The translations under genes were made by a program, and so were the position numbers. Below the pieces are notes generated by a model. It was not told the origin of the DNA, made no database searches, and saw nothing but the letters and a program-made list of their open reading frames with translations. From Myxococcus stipitatus (GTDB lineage Bacteria > Myxococcota > Myxococcia > Myxococcales > Myxococcaceae), in assembly GCF_021412625.1 (NCBI RefSeq), contig NZ_JAKCFI010000001.1, positions 372,001 through 436,000 on the forward strand: a stretch of 64,000 nucleotides of DNA. Reading direction: 5' to 3'. How positions within the stretch are numbered: position 1 is the first letter of the stretch; each line of letters opens with the position of its first letter. This document shows positions 23,697 through 33,002 of this stretch, piece by piece.

Positions 23697-25055
23697 TCAG
23701 GACGGGTTGACGCCGGCCACCAGGTAGAAGCGGAACTCACCCGAGTTGACCCCGTACGCCGCGTCCACGCCCACCAGCGGCAGGACGATGTTGCGCAGGT
23801 ACAGCCGCAGCCCCGCGCCCAGGCCCTGGGCCAGCGTGGCCCCCTTCAGCCCGCTACGACTGTCGGGGAGGTAGCCGCGCACCCTCCGCCCGTTCACGTC
23901 GAGCAGCGCGTCGTCGTCGGGCAGGTCCCGCCACGCCATCAGCCCCGTGTCGGAGAAGCCCACGCCTCGGAAGGAGAGCGAGCGGATGGTGAAGAGCGGG
24001 AAGTGGTACTCGGCGGTGAAGGACAGGCGCGTGTCGCCCCGGAACTGCCGGTGGAGGAAGCCGCGCAGCGAGTTGCCGCCCATCACCAGCTCCTGGTGGA
24101 AGGGCAGGTCCACGCCCGCGGCGGCCTCGCCGCGCAGCACCAGGTTGTGCTCGTCGAAGAGGCGCAGGCCGTGCCGGTACAGGAGCCCGAAGCGCTCGTA
24201 GCGGAAGTCGCTCCAGACGCCGGGGTTGGAGACCTCGTAGGACGCCTCTAGGTTCACCCCCTCCATCACCGCGTGGAGGTTCTGTCGCGTGTCGATGCCC
24301 ACCATGAGCCGCAGCGAGGCGTCTCGTTGCGCGGGCCCCGTCGCGAAGGCGGGCTCGGTGACCTCCTCGGCCGGGTCCGGGGACTTCGCGTCGATGCTCA
24401 TCAACCGGTACTTCGCCGCGGCGCGCACGCGCTCGAAGAGCATCACCCCCAGCTCCGCCGCGATGGAGGCCGAGTTGAGCCGCGTGCGACGCACCACCGC
24501 CGGCTCCTTCTGCCCGGCCCCGGGTTGGTACTCGTCCACCCGGTCGCTGCGCAGCTGCCCCTCCAGGCTGAAGCGCAGCTGCGGCAGGCCGAAGAGGTTC
24601 GGGTCGAGGTAGCCGGCGAACAGGCCGCTCTCCGCGGTGCTCACCTGGGCGGCGGTCGCGAACTTCTTGCTCCGGCCCCACAGGTTGTTCTCCGCGTACA
24701 GGAGCCCGCCGCCGACGTTGGCCGCGGAGAGCGCGAACGTGGGAGCGACCACCCAGGAGGCCTTGTCCTCGACCTCCAGCACGAGCCGCACGTGGTTGGG
24801 GCCGGTGGGCTCGGTGCTCGCCCGGACCTCCTGGAACAGGCCCGTCGCCAGCAGCCGCCGCTCCACCTTCTCCAGGTCCTCCGGCGCCAGGGTGTCCCCG
24901 GCGTCGACGCGCGAGTACGCCTGGACGGTGGCCGGGAGCGTCTTCTCCGGGCCCCGTACCACCACCTCGTCGACCACGGGCCCGGGCTCCTGGGCGCCCG
25001 CCCGTCCGGCCACCAGCATCAGCACCGCGCACCACTTCACTGCTCGTCCGCTCAT
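23697..25055 (-). CDS. Omp85-family outer-membrane beta-barrel protein
   Basis: The 452-residue product has a signal peptide (about 1-22, ending AGRAGAQ), one POTRA-like domain at about 28-95 (VDEVVVRGPEKT, LAPEDLEKVERRLLATGLFQEV) and a C-terminal barrel with alternating aromatic strands. GGNSLRGFLHRQFRG near residue 320 is the conserved loop-6 RGF motif of the BamA/TamA/FhaC superfamily. Length is short because only one POTRA is present, unlike BamA with five. Such proteins insert or export outer-membrane or surface proteins. There is no partner gene next to it, so a two-partner secretion role cannot be assigned. Confidence 0.83.
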   Translation of the reverse strand: MSGRAVKWCAVLMLVAGRAGAQEPGPVVDEVVVRGPEKTLPATVQAYSRVDAGDTLAPEDLEKVERRLLATGLFQEVRASTEPTGPNHVRLVLEVEDKASWVVAPTFALSAANVGGGLLYAENNLWGRSKKFATAAQVSTAESGLFAGYLDPNLFGLPQLRFSLEGQLRSDRVDEYQPGAGQKEPAVVRRTRLNSASIAAELGVMLFERVRAAAKYRLMSIDAKSPDPAEEVTEPAFATGPAQRDASLRLMVGIDTRQNLHAVMEGVNLEASYEVSNPGVWSDFRYERFGLLYRHGLRLFDEHNLVLRGEAAAGVDLPFHQELVMGGNSLRGFLHRQFRGDTRLSFTAEYHFPLFTIRSLSFRGVGFSDTGLMAWRDLPDDDALLDVNGRRVRGYLPDSRSGLKGATLAQGLGAGLRLYLRNIVLPLVGVDAAYGVNSGEFRFYLVAGVNPS

Positions 25056-25223
25056 GTTCCTTGCACGCCCGTCATGCCCTCGGGGCCGCCGGCCAGGACC
25101 CTGGGGGCCTCCACCCTACCGCCAGATGGGCCTCGGCGGGATGATGACCTCGGGGGCGGGCGCCCCGGACATCTGCTATGCCTCGTCTCGGAGGCTCCGG
25201 ACCCGCCGGAGTGCGGCCCCCTG

Positions 25224-25955
25224 ATGCCAGGACTCTTCCGCCAGTTCCGGCGCGGGCGCCTCGCGCGTCGCCCGTTCCCTCCCGAGTGGCTCGCGTACCT
25301 CGACGCCCGCGTCCCCTTCTTCGCCACCCTGTCCGCGTCGCTGCGTGAGGACTTCCTCGCCAAGCTGAAGGTCTTCGCGTGGGAGAAGGAGTTCATCGGC
25401 GCCGGAGGGCTCGTCATCACCGACGAGATTCGCGTCGTGGTGTCCGCCACGGCGGTGCAGCTCGTGGTGCACCTGGACCTGTCGTATTACGACCGGCTGC
25501 GCGAGGTCATCGTCTACCCCGACGCGTTCCTGCTCCCGGACCGCACGGGCGTGGTGCTGGGCGAGGCGAAGAACTGGGGGACCGTCATCCTGTCGTGGCA
25601 GGCGGTGCTCTCGGGCCTCCGGAATCCGGAGGACGGGCACGACACGGCGACCCACGAGTTCGCGCACGTGCTGGACCGGGCGGACGGGGCCTTCGACGGG
25701 ACGCCGAAGCTGCGCAGGTATTCGCACTACCGCGCGTGGGCGGAGGTGATGAGCGAGCACTTCCACGGGCTCCAGGCGGGGCGGGCGGTGGAGCGCGAGG
25801 TGATGGACGACTACGGCGGCGTCAACGAGGCGGAGTTCTTCGCGGTGGCGACGGAGTCCTTCTTCGAGCGGCCCCACCGGATGCGCGAGTTGACACCGGA
25901 TTTGTATGAAGAGCTCAAGCGATTCTATGGCTGGGACCCCGCTTCGGGCACATGA
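25224..25955 (+). CDS. mtfA: M90-family zinc peptidase (MtfA-like)
   Basis: Starting at the ATG at 25224, the 243-residue product matches MtfA. It has ATHEFAHVLD (HExxH near 143-147), followed about 60 residues later by NEAEFFAVATESFF, which supplies the third zinc ligand, and the DERVVVSA-like strand ITDEIRVVVSATAV. The N-terminus RRGRLARRPFPPEW is also family-typical. In E. coli MtfA binds and inactivates the repressor Mlc and has aminopeptidase activity; a role in sugar control here is not supported by neighbours. No signal peptide is present. The gene is alone between the Omp85 gene and coaA. Confidence 0.88.
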   Translation: MPGLFRQFRRGRLARRPFPPEWLAYLDARVPFFATLSASLREDFLAKLKVFAWEKEFIGAGGLVITDEIRVVVSATAVQLVVHLDLSYYDRLREVIVYPDAFLLPDRTGVVLGEAKNWGTVILSWQAVLSGLRNPEDGHDTATHEFAHVLDRADGAFDGTPKLRRYSHYRAWAEVMSEHFHGLQAGRAVEREVMDDYGGVNEAEFFAVATESFFERPHRMRELTPDLYEELKRFYGWDPASGT

Positions 25956-26030
25956 GTCCGCGCGCGGAAGGGCGCGCTGTGATAGGCGCAGGGCGCGGTG
26001 GTTCACAGTCCTTCCGAGGAGAGACACCCC

Positions 26031-26981
26031 ATGACCGCAGCCTCCCCCGCGGCATCCATGTTCATCGACCTGGAGCGCGAGGCCTGGCGGGCGCTGCGAG
26101 CGGCCACTCCGCTGCCCCTGACGGCGGAGGACCTCGACGGCCTGCGGGGGCTGGGTGAGCACCTGGACCTGGAGGAGGTGGCGGACGTCTACCTGCCGCT
26201 GTCCCGGCTGCTCAATCTGCAGGTGGCCGCGGCGCAGCGGCTGTGGGTCGAGCAGCAGTCGTTCCTGGGTGGGTCGACGCGCAAGGTGCCGTTCATCATC
26301 GCCATCGCCGGGAGCGTGGCGGTGGGCAAGAGCACGACGGCTCGCATCCTCCAGGCCTTGCTGGCGCGTTGGCCGGACCATCCGCGCGTGGAGTTGGTCA
26401 CCACGGACGGGTTCCTGTTCCCCAACAAGGTGCTGACCGAGCGCGGCCTGATGACGCGCAAGGGCTTCCCGGAGAGCTACGACCGGCGCGCGCTGGTGCG
26501 CTTCCTGGCGGAGCTCAAGTCGGGGCGGGCGGAGGTGACGGCGCCGGTGTACTCGCACCTCGTCTACGACGTGGTGCCGGAGGAGGCGAAGGTCATCCGC
26601 CAGCCGGACATCCTCATCCTGGAGGGGCTCAACGTGCTCCAGTCGGGGGCGAGCGCGGGCCAGCGGATGCCGGCGACGTTCCTGTCCGACTTCTTCGACT
26701 TCTCCATCTACGTGGACGCGACGGAGCAGGACATCCGCCACTGGTACGTGGAGCGCTTCCTGCGGTTGCAGCAGACGGCGTTCCGCGACGAGCGCAGCTA
26801 CTTCCGCCGCTACTCCGACCTGACGCCGGAGCAGTCGACGGCGTTCGCGGAATCCATCTGGGCGGAGATCAACGGCCCCAACCTGGCGCAGAACATCGCG
26901 CCCACCCGCACGCGCGCCCGCCTCATCCTGCTCAAGGGCCCGGACCACAAGGTCAAGCGCGTGCGGCTGCGCAAGCTGTAA
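26031..26981 (+). CDS. coaA: Pantothenate kinase, type I
   Basis: The 316-residue product is a canonical type I pantothenate kinase, catalysing the first step of coenzyme A synthesis. The P-loop GSVAVGKST lies at 94-102, followed by [22 protein letters not shown] and [11 protein letters not shown], all hallmarks of the CoaA family. It ends [14 protein letters not shown]. An AGGAG stretch precedes the ATG at 26031, and the length is the usual one for CoaA. The feedback inhibition by CoA known for type I enzymes is expected but not directly readable. It is monocistronic. Confidence 0.95.
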   Translation: MTAASPAASMFIDLEREAWRALRAATPLPLTAEDLDGLRGLGEHLDLEEVADVYLPLSRLLNLQVAAAQRLWVEQQSFLGGSTRKVPFIIAIAGSVAVGKSTTARILQALLARWPDHPRVELVTTDGFLFPNKVLTERGLMTRKGFPESYDRRALVRFLAELKSGRAEVTAPVYSHLVYDVVPEEAKVIRQPDILILEGLNVLQSGASAGQRMPATFLSDFFDFSIYVDATEQDIRHWYVERFLRLQQTAFRDERSYFRRYSDLTPEQSTAFAESIWAEINGPNLAQNIAPTRTRARLILLKGPDHKVKRVRLRKL

Positions 26982-27014
26982 CCCGACGCGCGAGCGGCGG
27001 GCGCGACGTCGCGC

Positions 27015-27485
27015 TCAGCGCCGCGCGCTCCGGACCATCTCGACGTGGGGGATGCCGTCCTCGTCGTAGACGTCCCCCACCGCGACGAACCCGAGGCTCG
27101 CGTAGAAGCGCCGCAGGTAGTCCTGCGCGGAGATGCGGATGTCCACGCCGGGGAATCTCCGCTCCAGCTCCGTGATGCCCCGCTGCGTCAGCTCGCGCCC
27201 CAGGCCCTGGCCTCGCGCGCGAGGCGAGGCCACCACGCGCCCCAGGCTCGTCGCGCCGGGGTACTTCACGTCCGGCTTGAAGACGCGCAGGTAGGCGGCG
27301 AGCCACGGCTTGCCTCCCTCGTCGCTCTCCATCCCCAGCAGGTGGAGCGCGCTCGGGTCGAGCCCATCCACGTCCTGGTAGATGGAGCGCTGCTCCACCA
27401 CGAACACCTCCTGTCGCAAGGCGAGCACCGCGTACAGCTCGTCGAGTGTCAGTTCCCTGAACGTCTTCCAGCTCCAGCTCGGCAT
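27015..27485 (-). CDS. GNAT acetyltransferase, ElaA-like
   Basis: The 156-residue protein has the ElaA pattern: LYAVLALRQEVFVVEQ near the N-terminus, YQDVDGLDPSALHL, and the acetyl-CoA loop SPRARGQGLGREL. The final block FYASLGFVAVGDVYDEDGIPHVEM is typical of the family. GNAT enzymes transfer acetyl groups to amines; the ElaA substrate is unknown. It lies 32 nt after the M48 peptidase gene on the same strand and may share its transcript. Confidence 0.9.
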   Translation of the reverse strand: MPSWSWKTFRELTLDELYAVLALRQEVFVVEQRSIYQDVDGLDPSALHLLGMESDEGGKPWLAAYLRVFKPDVKYPGATSLGRVVASPRARGQGLGRELTQRGITELERRFPGVDIRISAQDYLRRFYASLGFVAVGDVYDEDGIPHVEMVRSARR

Positions 27486-27517
27486 GCGGGAGCCTCTAAC
27501 ACGACCGCGCGGGCGCG

Positions 27518-29776
27518 TCAGGCCGCACGCTGGTCGGGGACCTGCGACAGCATCTCGCGCAGCGCGTCCACCTGCTGCTGCTCGAACTCGGGCTGGGCCT
27601 GGACGATGTCGATGGCCCGCTGGAGGGCCTGCCGCGCGGCCTCGGGGGCCCCGTTGTCGACATGGAGCCGAGACAGCTCGACGAGCGTCGACACCAGATA
27701 CGGGTCGTTCGCTCCCGCGGTCTGCTCCAGCCGCTTCATGGACTCCTGGAGGAGGGCATACGCTTCCGCATGGTTCCGCTCGCCCAGGTCGAACGCGGAG
27801 CTCTGCAAGACGATGGCGCCGGACAGCCGCTCCTGCTCGTCGTCCGTCACGGCGACGGCCTCCCGCGCCGGAAAGCCCTCGATCTGGAGCGCGACGTCCA
27901 TGTCCGACAGCGCCTTGGAGCCCAGCTCGTCGGTGAGCTCCTCCGCCTCGGCGAACAGCGTGAGCGCGGGGGCGTCCTCGATGGGCCGCTGCCCTGGCAA
28001 GCCCTTCACCCGCGCGATGCGCTCGGAGGGGGGCGGGTGCGAGTCATAGGCATCCACGGGGCGCGAGAACAGCTCCTCGCGGATGAGGGCCTGGAGGGCC
28101 GGCGGCGTGTGCCGCTCCACGGAGTCGAGCGTGCGGAACAGGTCCTGCGTGGGCCGTCCCGCCGCCCGCAGCCGCATGGCCACCATCATGCCCCGGCCAT
28201 AGGTGGCGCTGCTCTCCACCGCCTTCGACAGCGCGCTGTCGAAGATGTCCCCGCCGTACGCGAGCGCGGACACGCGGTCGGCGAGCAGCTCGCGGCGACG
28301 GCCGTGGCCCGCGGTGATGCGCAGATACACGAAGAAGTAGGCGCGCAGGAACCAGCCCACCGGATTGGCCCTGCCGCCGCCCATCTCCGCGATGCTCTGG
28401 ATGATGCGCACCACCTGCGTCTGGATGCGCCCGATGATGGGCGTCAGCCGCGTCTCCCCGTGGGAGAAGTGTCCGTACTCGTGCGCGAGGATGGACTTCA
28501 GCTCCGTCACGGTGAGGCCGCGCAGCGCGCCCAACCCCAGGTGGAGGATGCGCTCGCCGCCGCCCAGCAGCACCTTCAGTCGCCCTCCCGCCTCGCGCAC
28601 GCCGATGCCCGCGCCCGCGTCCACGATGACGCGGTCCACCGGACGCGACTTCGCCACCTCCGACACCTCCTCCAAGGCGGCGAAGAGCGCGGGGGCCTCC
28701 TCCCGCCGGAGCTCGCGGCCCTCCTCGGCCTGCTCGGAGCCGGAGAAGATGCCTCGGAGGATGGCGAAGAGTCCGCCGAATCCGACGAGGGCGATGACGA
28801 CGAGGAGCTTCACCGGGATGACCGGCATCATCATGATGATCAGCACGAGGCTGCCCGCGATGGCCACGGTCAGCACCAGCATCATCGGGATGGAGACGTA
28901 GAACAGCAGGGACGCGAACCAGAGCACGGCCGCGTAGGCCCGATCCACCCAGCGCTCCCAGCCCGTCTGCTCCGCGCGCAGCAGGTGGAGGTTGTCCGCC
29001 CTCAGCTGGCCCAACTGGATGGAGGAGAGCGCGAAGCCCGCGAGCCAGGACAGCAGCAGTCCCAGCCCCAGGAACAACGCCATCCCCAGCGGCCACTGCC
29101 ACAGGCGCCGCTGCCAGATGAGCTTCGCCGCGTCCGCCTCGATGGCCTTCGTCAGCTCCGAGGGCTGGACGCCCAACGCATGGGCGCTCTCGAGCGACGC
29201 GAGCCCCTCGTCGGGCTCGCCGGCCTCGACGAGCGCGGCGGCGAGCAACAGATGCGCCTGGGGTTGGGTCTTCCCCTGGGGCTGCGCCACGGCCCGGCGC
29301 GACAGCTCCACGGCCCGCTGCGGCTTCTTCTGCTGGAGCGCGATCATCGAGAGGACGTGGAGCGCGGTGAAGTCGTTTGGATCGAGGCGCAGCGCCTCCT
29401 TCATGTTCCGATCCGCTTCGTGGATGCGCTTCTGCTCGAACTGGAGGACCGCCAGGGTGGTCAGCACATCCACCTTCCACGTGTCGGCGATGCCCTGCTC
29501 CAACGCGAGCTTCAGGTGCTTCTCCGCCTCGGCCGCGTCACCCCGCTTGGAATGGTAGTAGCCCAGCAGTCGCGCGATGTGAGGACTGTCGGGCGCTTCC
29601 TTCCGGAGCCGCTCGATGTGCGGTGCGGCGCTGGCGGGAGACTCGCCATTCAGCGCGTCGATGGCCGCATTGTAGGTGCCTATCAACTCGGCGCTGAAGG
29701 GCGGCGGTCGGGCGTCCTCCGGCGCCGGGTTTGGAGCCTGGAAGACGAGGAACAACGCCAGTACGAGTGAATGCAT
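27518..29776 (-). CDS. Membrane M48-family metallopeptidase with TPR repeats
   Basis: The 752-residue protein begins with a signal-like segment, then about 200 residues of TPR repeats (LGYYHSKRGDAAEAEKHL, AVLQFEQKRIHEADRNM). Transmembrane segments follow near 233-253 and in a cluster at about 285-350. The M48 peptidase domain has LAHEYGHFSHGE (HExxH near 427-431) and RRELLADRVSA with the downstream zinc glutamate near 497. Another TPR-like stretch closes the protein. M48 enzymes such as HtpX and Ste24 degrade or process membrane proteins. The TPR regions probably bring in substrates. The layout TPR-TM-M48-TPR is larger than HtpX. Confidence 0.88.
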   Translation of the reverse strand: MHSLVLALFLVFQAPNPAPEDARPPPFSAELIGTYNAAIDALNGESPASAAPHIERLRKEAPDSPHIARLLGYYHSKRGDAAEAEKHLKLALEQGIADTWKVDVLTTLAVLQFEQKRIHEADRNMKEALRLDPNDFTALHVLSMIALQQKKPQRAVELSRRAVAQPQGKTQPQAHLLLAAALVEAGEPDEGLASLESAHALGVQPSELTKAIEADAAKLIWQRRLWQWPLGMALFLGLGLLLSWLAGFALSSIQLGQLRADNLHLLRAEQTGWERWVDRAYAAVLWFASLLFYVSIPMMLVLTVAIAGSLVLIIMMMPVIPVKLLVVIALVGFGGLFAILRGIFSGSEQAEEGRELRREEAPALFAALEEVSEVAKSRPVDRVIVDAGAGIGVREAGGRLKVLLGGGERILHLGLGALRGLTVTELKSILAHEYGHFSHGETRLTPIIGRIQTQVVRIIQSIAEMGGGRANPVGWFLRAYFFVYLRITAGHGRRRELLADRVSALAYGGDIFDSALSKAVESSATYGRGMMVAMRLRAAGRPTQDLFRTLDSVERHTPPALQALIREELFSRPVDAYDSHPPPSERIARVKGLPGQRPIEDAPALTLFAEAEELTDELGSKALSDMDVALQIEGFPAREAVAVTDDEQERLSGAIVLQSSAFDLGERNHAEAYALLQESMKRLEQTAGANDPYLVSTLVELSRLHVDNGAPEAARQALQRAIDIVQAQPEFEQQQVDALREMLSQVPDQRAA

Positions 29777-29923
29777 GAAACCCCCGGCACACCCCCCATT
29801 GGGGATGTCCGTCTTCTAACACACCGAGCAGCCGAGCCATGGGGCCGTGCCCGCGCTCCGCGCGCGGTGAGACGGCGCGTCGGCTGGGCGCGGGACCCGG
29901 CGTGCCATTATAGGAAAGCCGCC

Positions 29924-30784
29924 ATGACCCACCTGTCGTCGCAGCCCGCTCCAGACGCTCCTCCGGGAGTCGATGCCCTCGCCGCGCTCCTGCGGGGGCG
30001 CCGCGCCGTCGTGCTCACCGGCGCGGGCTGCAGCACCGAGTCTGGGATTCCGGATTACCGAGGGCCGGGCACGCGGGCCCGCGCGCGCAATCCCATCCAG
30101 CATCGCGAGTTCCTCCAGCGGCCGGAGATTCGCGCGCGCTACTGGGCGCGCAGCCTGCTCGGCTGGCCGCGCTTCGCCGCCGCCCGGCCCAACGCCGCCC
30201 ACCACGCGCTGGCGGCGCTGGAGCGCGACGGGCGGGTGCTCGGGCTCATCACCCAGAACGTGGACCGGCTGCACCACGCCGCGGGCAGCAACCAGGTCAT
30301 CGAGCTGCATGGCGCCCTGGCGCGCGTGCGCTGCCTGGACTGCGGTGGCCTGGAGGGCCGCGACGCGCTCCAGCAGCGCCTGCTCGCGCTCAACCCGGGG
30401 TTCGCCCACGAGGTGTTGGAGCTGCGGCCGGACGGCGACGCGGAGCTGACGTCCGAACAGCTGTCGTCCTTCCAGGTCCCCGCGTGCCTCGACTGCCAGG
30501 GGACGCTGAAGCCGGACGTGGTGTTCTTCGGCGACAACGTCCCTGTGCCCACGGTGGCGAGGGCGTTCTCGCTGCTGGAGGAGGCGGACGCGCTGCTCGT
30601 CGTGGGCTCGTCGCTGGCCATCTTCTCCGGTTATCGCTTCCTGGTCCGCGCGTCGGAGCGGCACATGCCCATTGGCATCCTCAACATCGGCGAGTGCCGG
30701 GGCGTGGAGCTGGCGGACGTGTGCGTGGAGGCGAAGGCGGGCGAGGTGCTGCCCGCGCTCGTCTCGGCGCTCGCGGGGGGCTGA
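29924..30784 (+). CDS. Sir2-family NAD-dependent deacylase
   Basis: From the ATG at 29924 the product has 286 residues with all sirtuin landmarks: GAGCSTESGIPDYR at about 33-46, TQNVDRLHHAAG, catalytic histidine in ELHGAL (129), a zinc site made of CLDC (137/140) and CLDC (188/191), and KPDVVFFGDNVP, VGSSL and LNIG. The TQNVDRLHH and zinc spacing are like class II (SIRT4-type) sirtuins. These remove acyl groups from lysines and release nicotinamide. It is monocistronic and convergent with the LysR gene after only six bases. Confidence 0.93.
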   Translation: MTHLSSQPAPDAPPGVDALAALLRGRRAVVLTGAGCSTESGIPDYRGPGTRARARNPIQHREFLQRPEIRARYWARSLLGWPRFAAARPNAAHHALAALERDGRVLGLITQNVDRLHHAAGSNQVIELHGALARVRCLDCGGLEGRDALQQRLLALNPGFAHEVLELRPDGDAELTSEQLSSFQVPACLDCQGTLKPDVVFFGDNVPVPTVARAFSLLEEADALLVVGSSLAIFSGYRFLVRASERHMPIGILNIGECRGVELADVCVEAKAGEVLPALVSALAGG

Positions 30785-30790
30785 GGTCCG

Positions 30791-31696
30791 TCAGGGCAGG
30801 CGCACCGTGGCCGCGAGGTGGTCGAGGAACACGCGCACGCGCGCGGGGACCTGGCCCCCCTGGCCCACGAACACGGCGTGGATGGCCTCGGTGTCTCCCG
30901 GGTTGAAGTCCTCGAGGACGGGGAGGAGTCGTCCCTCCGCGAGGTCCTCCGCCACCTGGAAGTGCGCCAGCCTGGCGAGGCCGCCTCCCGCGAGCACGAT
31001 GAGGCGCAGGGCCTCGCCGTCGCTCGCCCGGAGGTTTCCCGTGGGCTCCACCGGCAGCGTCACGCCGTTCTCCCGCAGCGGCCAGCCCTCCATGACGCGC
31101 GTGTAGCTGAAGCCCAGGCGCTGATGGCCCATCAGGTCGGCCGGGGTGCGCGGCGTGCCGTGGCGCTCCAGGTACGCGGGCGCGCCGACGACGACCATCC
31201 GCGTCTCGCCCAGCTTGCGCGTCACCAGCTGTGAGCTCTTCATGGGGCCCGCGCGGATGGCGACGTCGGTGCGGTCGTCGATGAGGTCGATGATCTGGTC
31301 CGTCAGGATGAGGTCGACCGAAATCCCCGGGTAGCGCGCGGTGAAGGCCGGCAGGTGGGGGATGAGGAAGCACCGGCCGAAGGCCGCGTTGGTGTTCACC
31401 CGCAGCCGCCCCACGGGCGCGTCGCTGGGGGAGACGCCGCGCTCGGCCTCGTCGAGCTGCGCGAGCAGGCGCACGCTGCGCTCATAGAAGGTGCAGCCCT
31501 CCGGGGTGAGCTGGAGCGCGCGGGTGGAGCGGTTGACCAGCCGGGCTCCCAGCCGCTTCTCGAGGCGCGCCACCAGCTTGCTGACCGCGGAAGGCGTCAG
31601 CCCCAACTCGCGGGCCGCAGCGGAGAAGCCGCCCCGCTTCACCGCCCGGACGAACACCTCCATCTCTCCGAAGCGGTTGATGTCTGGTCTGGCCAT
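30791..31696 (-). CDS. LysR-family transcriptional regulator
   Basis: The 301-residue protein has the standard N-terminal winged helix (FVRAVKRGGFSAAARELGLTPSAVSKLVARLEKRLG) and a substrate-binding domain beginning GRLRVNTNAAFGR. It is close to the group of LysR regulators that control adjacent MFS transporters or reductases. It is transcribed divergently from the transporter-reductase pair, so it likely controls them and itself from the shared 106-bp region. The inducer is unknown. Confidence 0.92.
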   Translation of the reverse strand: MARPDINRFGEMEVFVRAVKRGGFSAAARELGLTPSAVSKLVARLEKRLGARLVNRSTRALQLTPEGCTFYERSVRLLAQLDEAERGVSPSDAPVGRLRVNTNAAFGRCFLIPHLPAFTARYPGISVDLILTDQIIDLIDDRTDVAIRAGPMKSSQLVTRKLGETRMVVVGAPAYLERHGTPRTPADLMGHQRLGFSYTRVMEGWPLRENGVTLPVEPTGNLRASDGEALRLIVLAGGGLARLAHFQVAEDLAEGRLLPVLEDFNPGDTEAIHAVFVGQGGQVPARVRVFLDHLAATVRLP

Positions 31697-31709
31697 CGTG
31701 AGCCCGATT

Positions 31710-31722
31710 CACAGGTGCTGTG
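31710..31722. promoter_or_regulatory. Candidate LysR operator palindrome
   Basis: CACAG-GTG-CTGTG is a perfect dyad within the intergenic region between the LysR gene and the MFS gene. It lies 14 bases upstream of the LysR start. It is the best candidate for regulator binding, although it does not fit the common T-N11-A form exactly. Confidence 0.4.
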
Positions 31723-31802
31723 CCGCGCGTTGCCCTACCGCGGCGAACGCGCGCCGACCATACAAGGCCCCATTCCACTCTTCCACGGAGGACAGCGAAG
31801 CC

Positions 31803-33002
31803 ATGCCGCTGGCCTTGTTCGCATTGACTGCGGGCGCCTTCGGAATCGGCGTCACGGAGTTCGTCATCATGGGGTTGTTGATGGAGGTGGGCACCGACCT
31901 GGGCGTGTCCATCTCCACGGCGGGCCTGCTCATCTCGGGTTACGCGCTGGGCGTCGTCGCGGGAGCACCCGTGCTGACGGTGCTGACGGGGCGCTGGCCC
32001 CGCAAGCGGGTGCTGCTGGTGTTGATGGTCATCTTCACGCTGGGAAACATCGGCTGCGCGGAGGCGCCCACCTACGGGGCGTTGATGGCGGCGCGCGTGC
32101 TGACGGCGCTGTCGCACGGGACGTTCTTCGGCGTGGGCTCGGTGGTGGCCACGGGGCTGGTGCCCGTCGACCGGCGGGCCTCGGCCATCGCCATCATGTT
32201 CACCGGACTGACGGTGGCCAACATCCTCGGGGTGCCGCTGGGGACGTGGCTGGGCCAGGGCCTGGGCTGGCGCGCGACGTTCTGGGCGGTGGCTCTCATC
32301 GGCCTGGTGGCGGTGCTGGTGATTGGCCTGTTCGTGCCCCGCGACGCGGGCGCGGTGGAGGCGAGCGACTGGCGAGACGACGTGCGCGCCCTGTCGCGGC
32401 GCCCGGTGTTGCTGGGGCTGCTGACGACGGTGCTGGGCTTCGCGGGCGTGTTCGCCGTCTTCACGTACGTGGCGCCCCTGCTGACGCGGCTGAGCGGCTT
32501 CTCCGCCGCGGCGGTGTCTCCCATCCTGCTCGTCTTCGGCGGCGGGCTGGTGGTGGGCAACCTCGTGGGGGGCAAGCTGGCGGACTGGAGGCTGGTGCCC
32601 ACCATCCTCGGCTCGCTGGGCGTGTTGGCGCTGGTGCTGGGCGGGATGACGTTCGCCGTCCATGACCGCGTGGGGGCGGTGGTGTCCATCGGCCTGCTGG
32701 GCGCGGCGGGCTTCGCGACGGTGCCGCCGCTCCAGATGTGGGTCCTGGAGAAGGCGGCGGGCGCGGGACAGAGCCTCGCGTCGAGCCTCAACATCGGGGC
32801 CTTCAATCTCGGCAATGCGCTGGGGGCCTGGCTCGGGGGCGAGGTCATCGCCCGGGGACCGGGGCTGGCGGCGGTCCCCTGGGTGGCGGCGCTGGTGCCC
32901 GCGGTCGCCATCCTCGTGGTGCTCGTCGCGCTGCGGCTGGAGGCGGGGACGCGGGGGGCGGCGTCGGTCGGAATCTCTTCGTTGCGAAAGGGGGCGTCAT
33001 GA
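31803..33002 (+). CDS. MFS transporter, DHA1 / AraJ-like
   Basis: From the ATG at 31803 behind GGAGGA the protein has 399 residues and about twelve hydrophobic segments. It begins ALTAGAFGIGVTEFVIMGLL, the signature of the AraJ/YdhP-type sugar or drug exporters, and has a LTGRWPRKRVLL loop after helix two. The family exports sugars, chloramphenicol or other small molecules; the substrate here is unknown. Its stop codon overlaps the start of the next gene (ATGA), so transporter and reductase are coupled under the LysR regulator. Confidence 0.88.
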   Translation: MPLALFALTAGAFGIGVTEFVIMGLLMEVGTDLGVSISTAGLLISGYALGVVAGAPVLTVLTGRWPRKRVLLVLMVIFTLGNIGCAEAPTYGALMAARVLTALSHGTFFGVGSVVATGLVPVDRRASAIAIMFTGLTVANILGVPLGTWLGQGLGWRATFWAVALIGLVAVLVIGLFVPRDAGAVEASDWRDDVRALSRRPVLLGLLTTVLGFAGVFAVFTYVAPLLTRLSGFSAAAVSPILLVFGGGLVVGNLVGGKLADWRLVPTILGSLGVLALVLGGMTFAVHDRVGAVVSIGLLGAAGFATVPPLQMWVLEKAAGAGQSLASSLNIGAFNLGNALGAWLGGEVIARGPGLAAVPWVAALVPAVAILVVLVALRLEAGTRGAASVGISSLRKGAS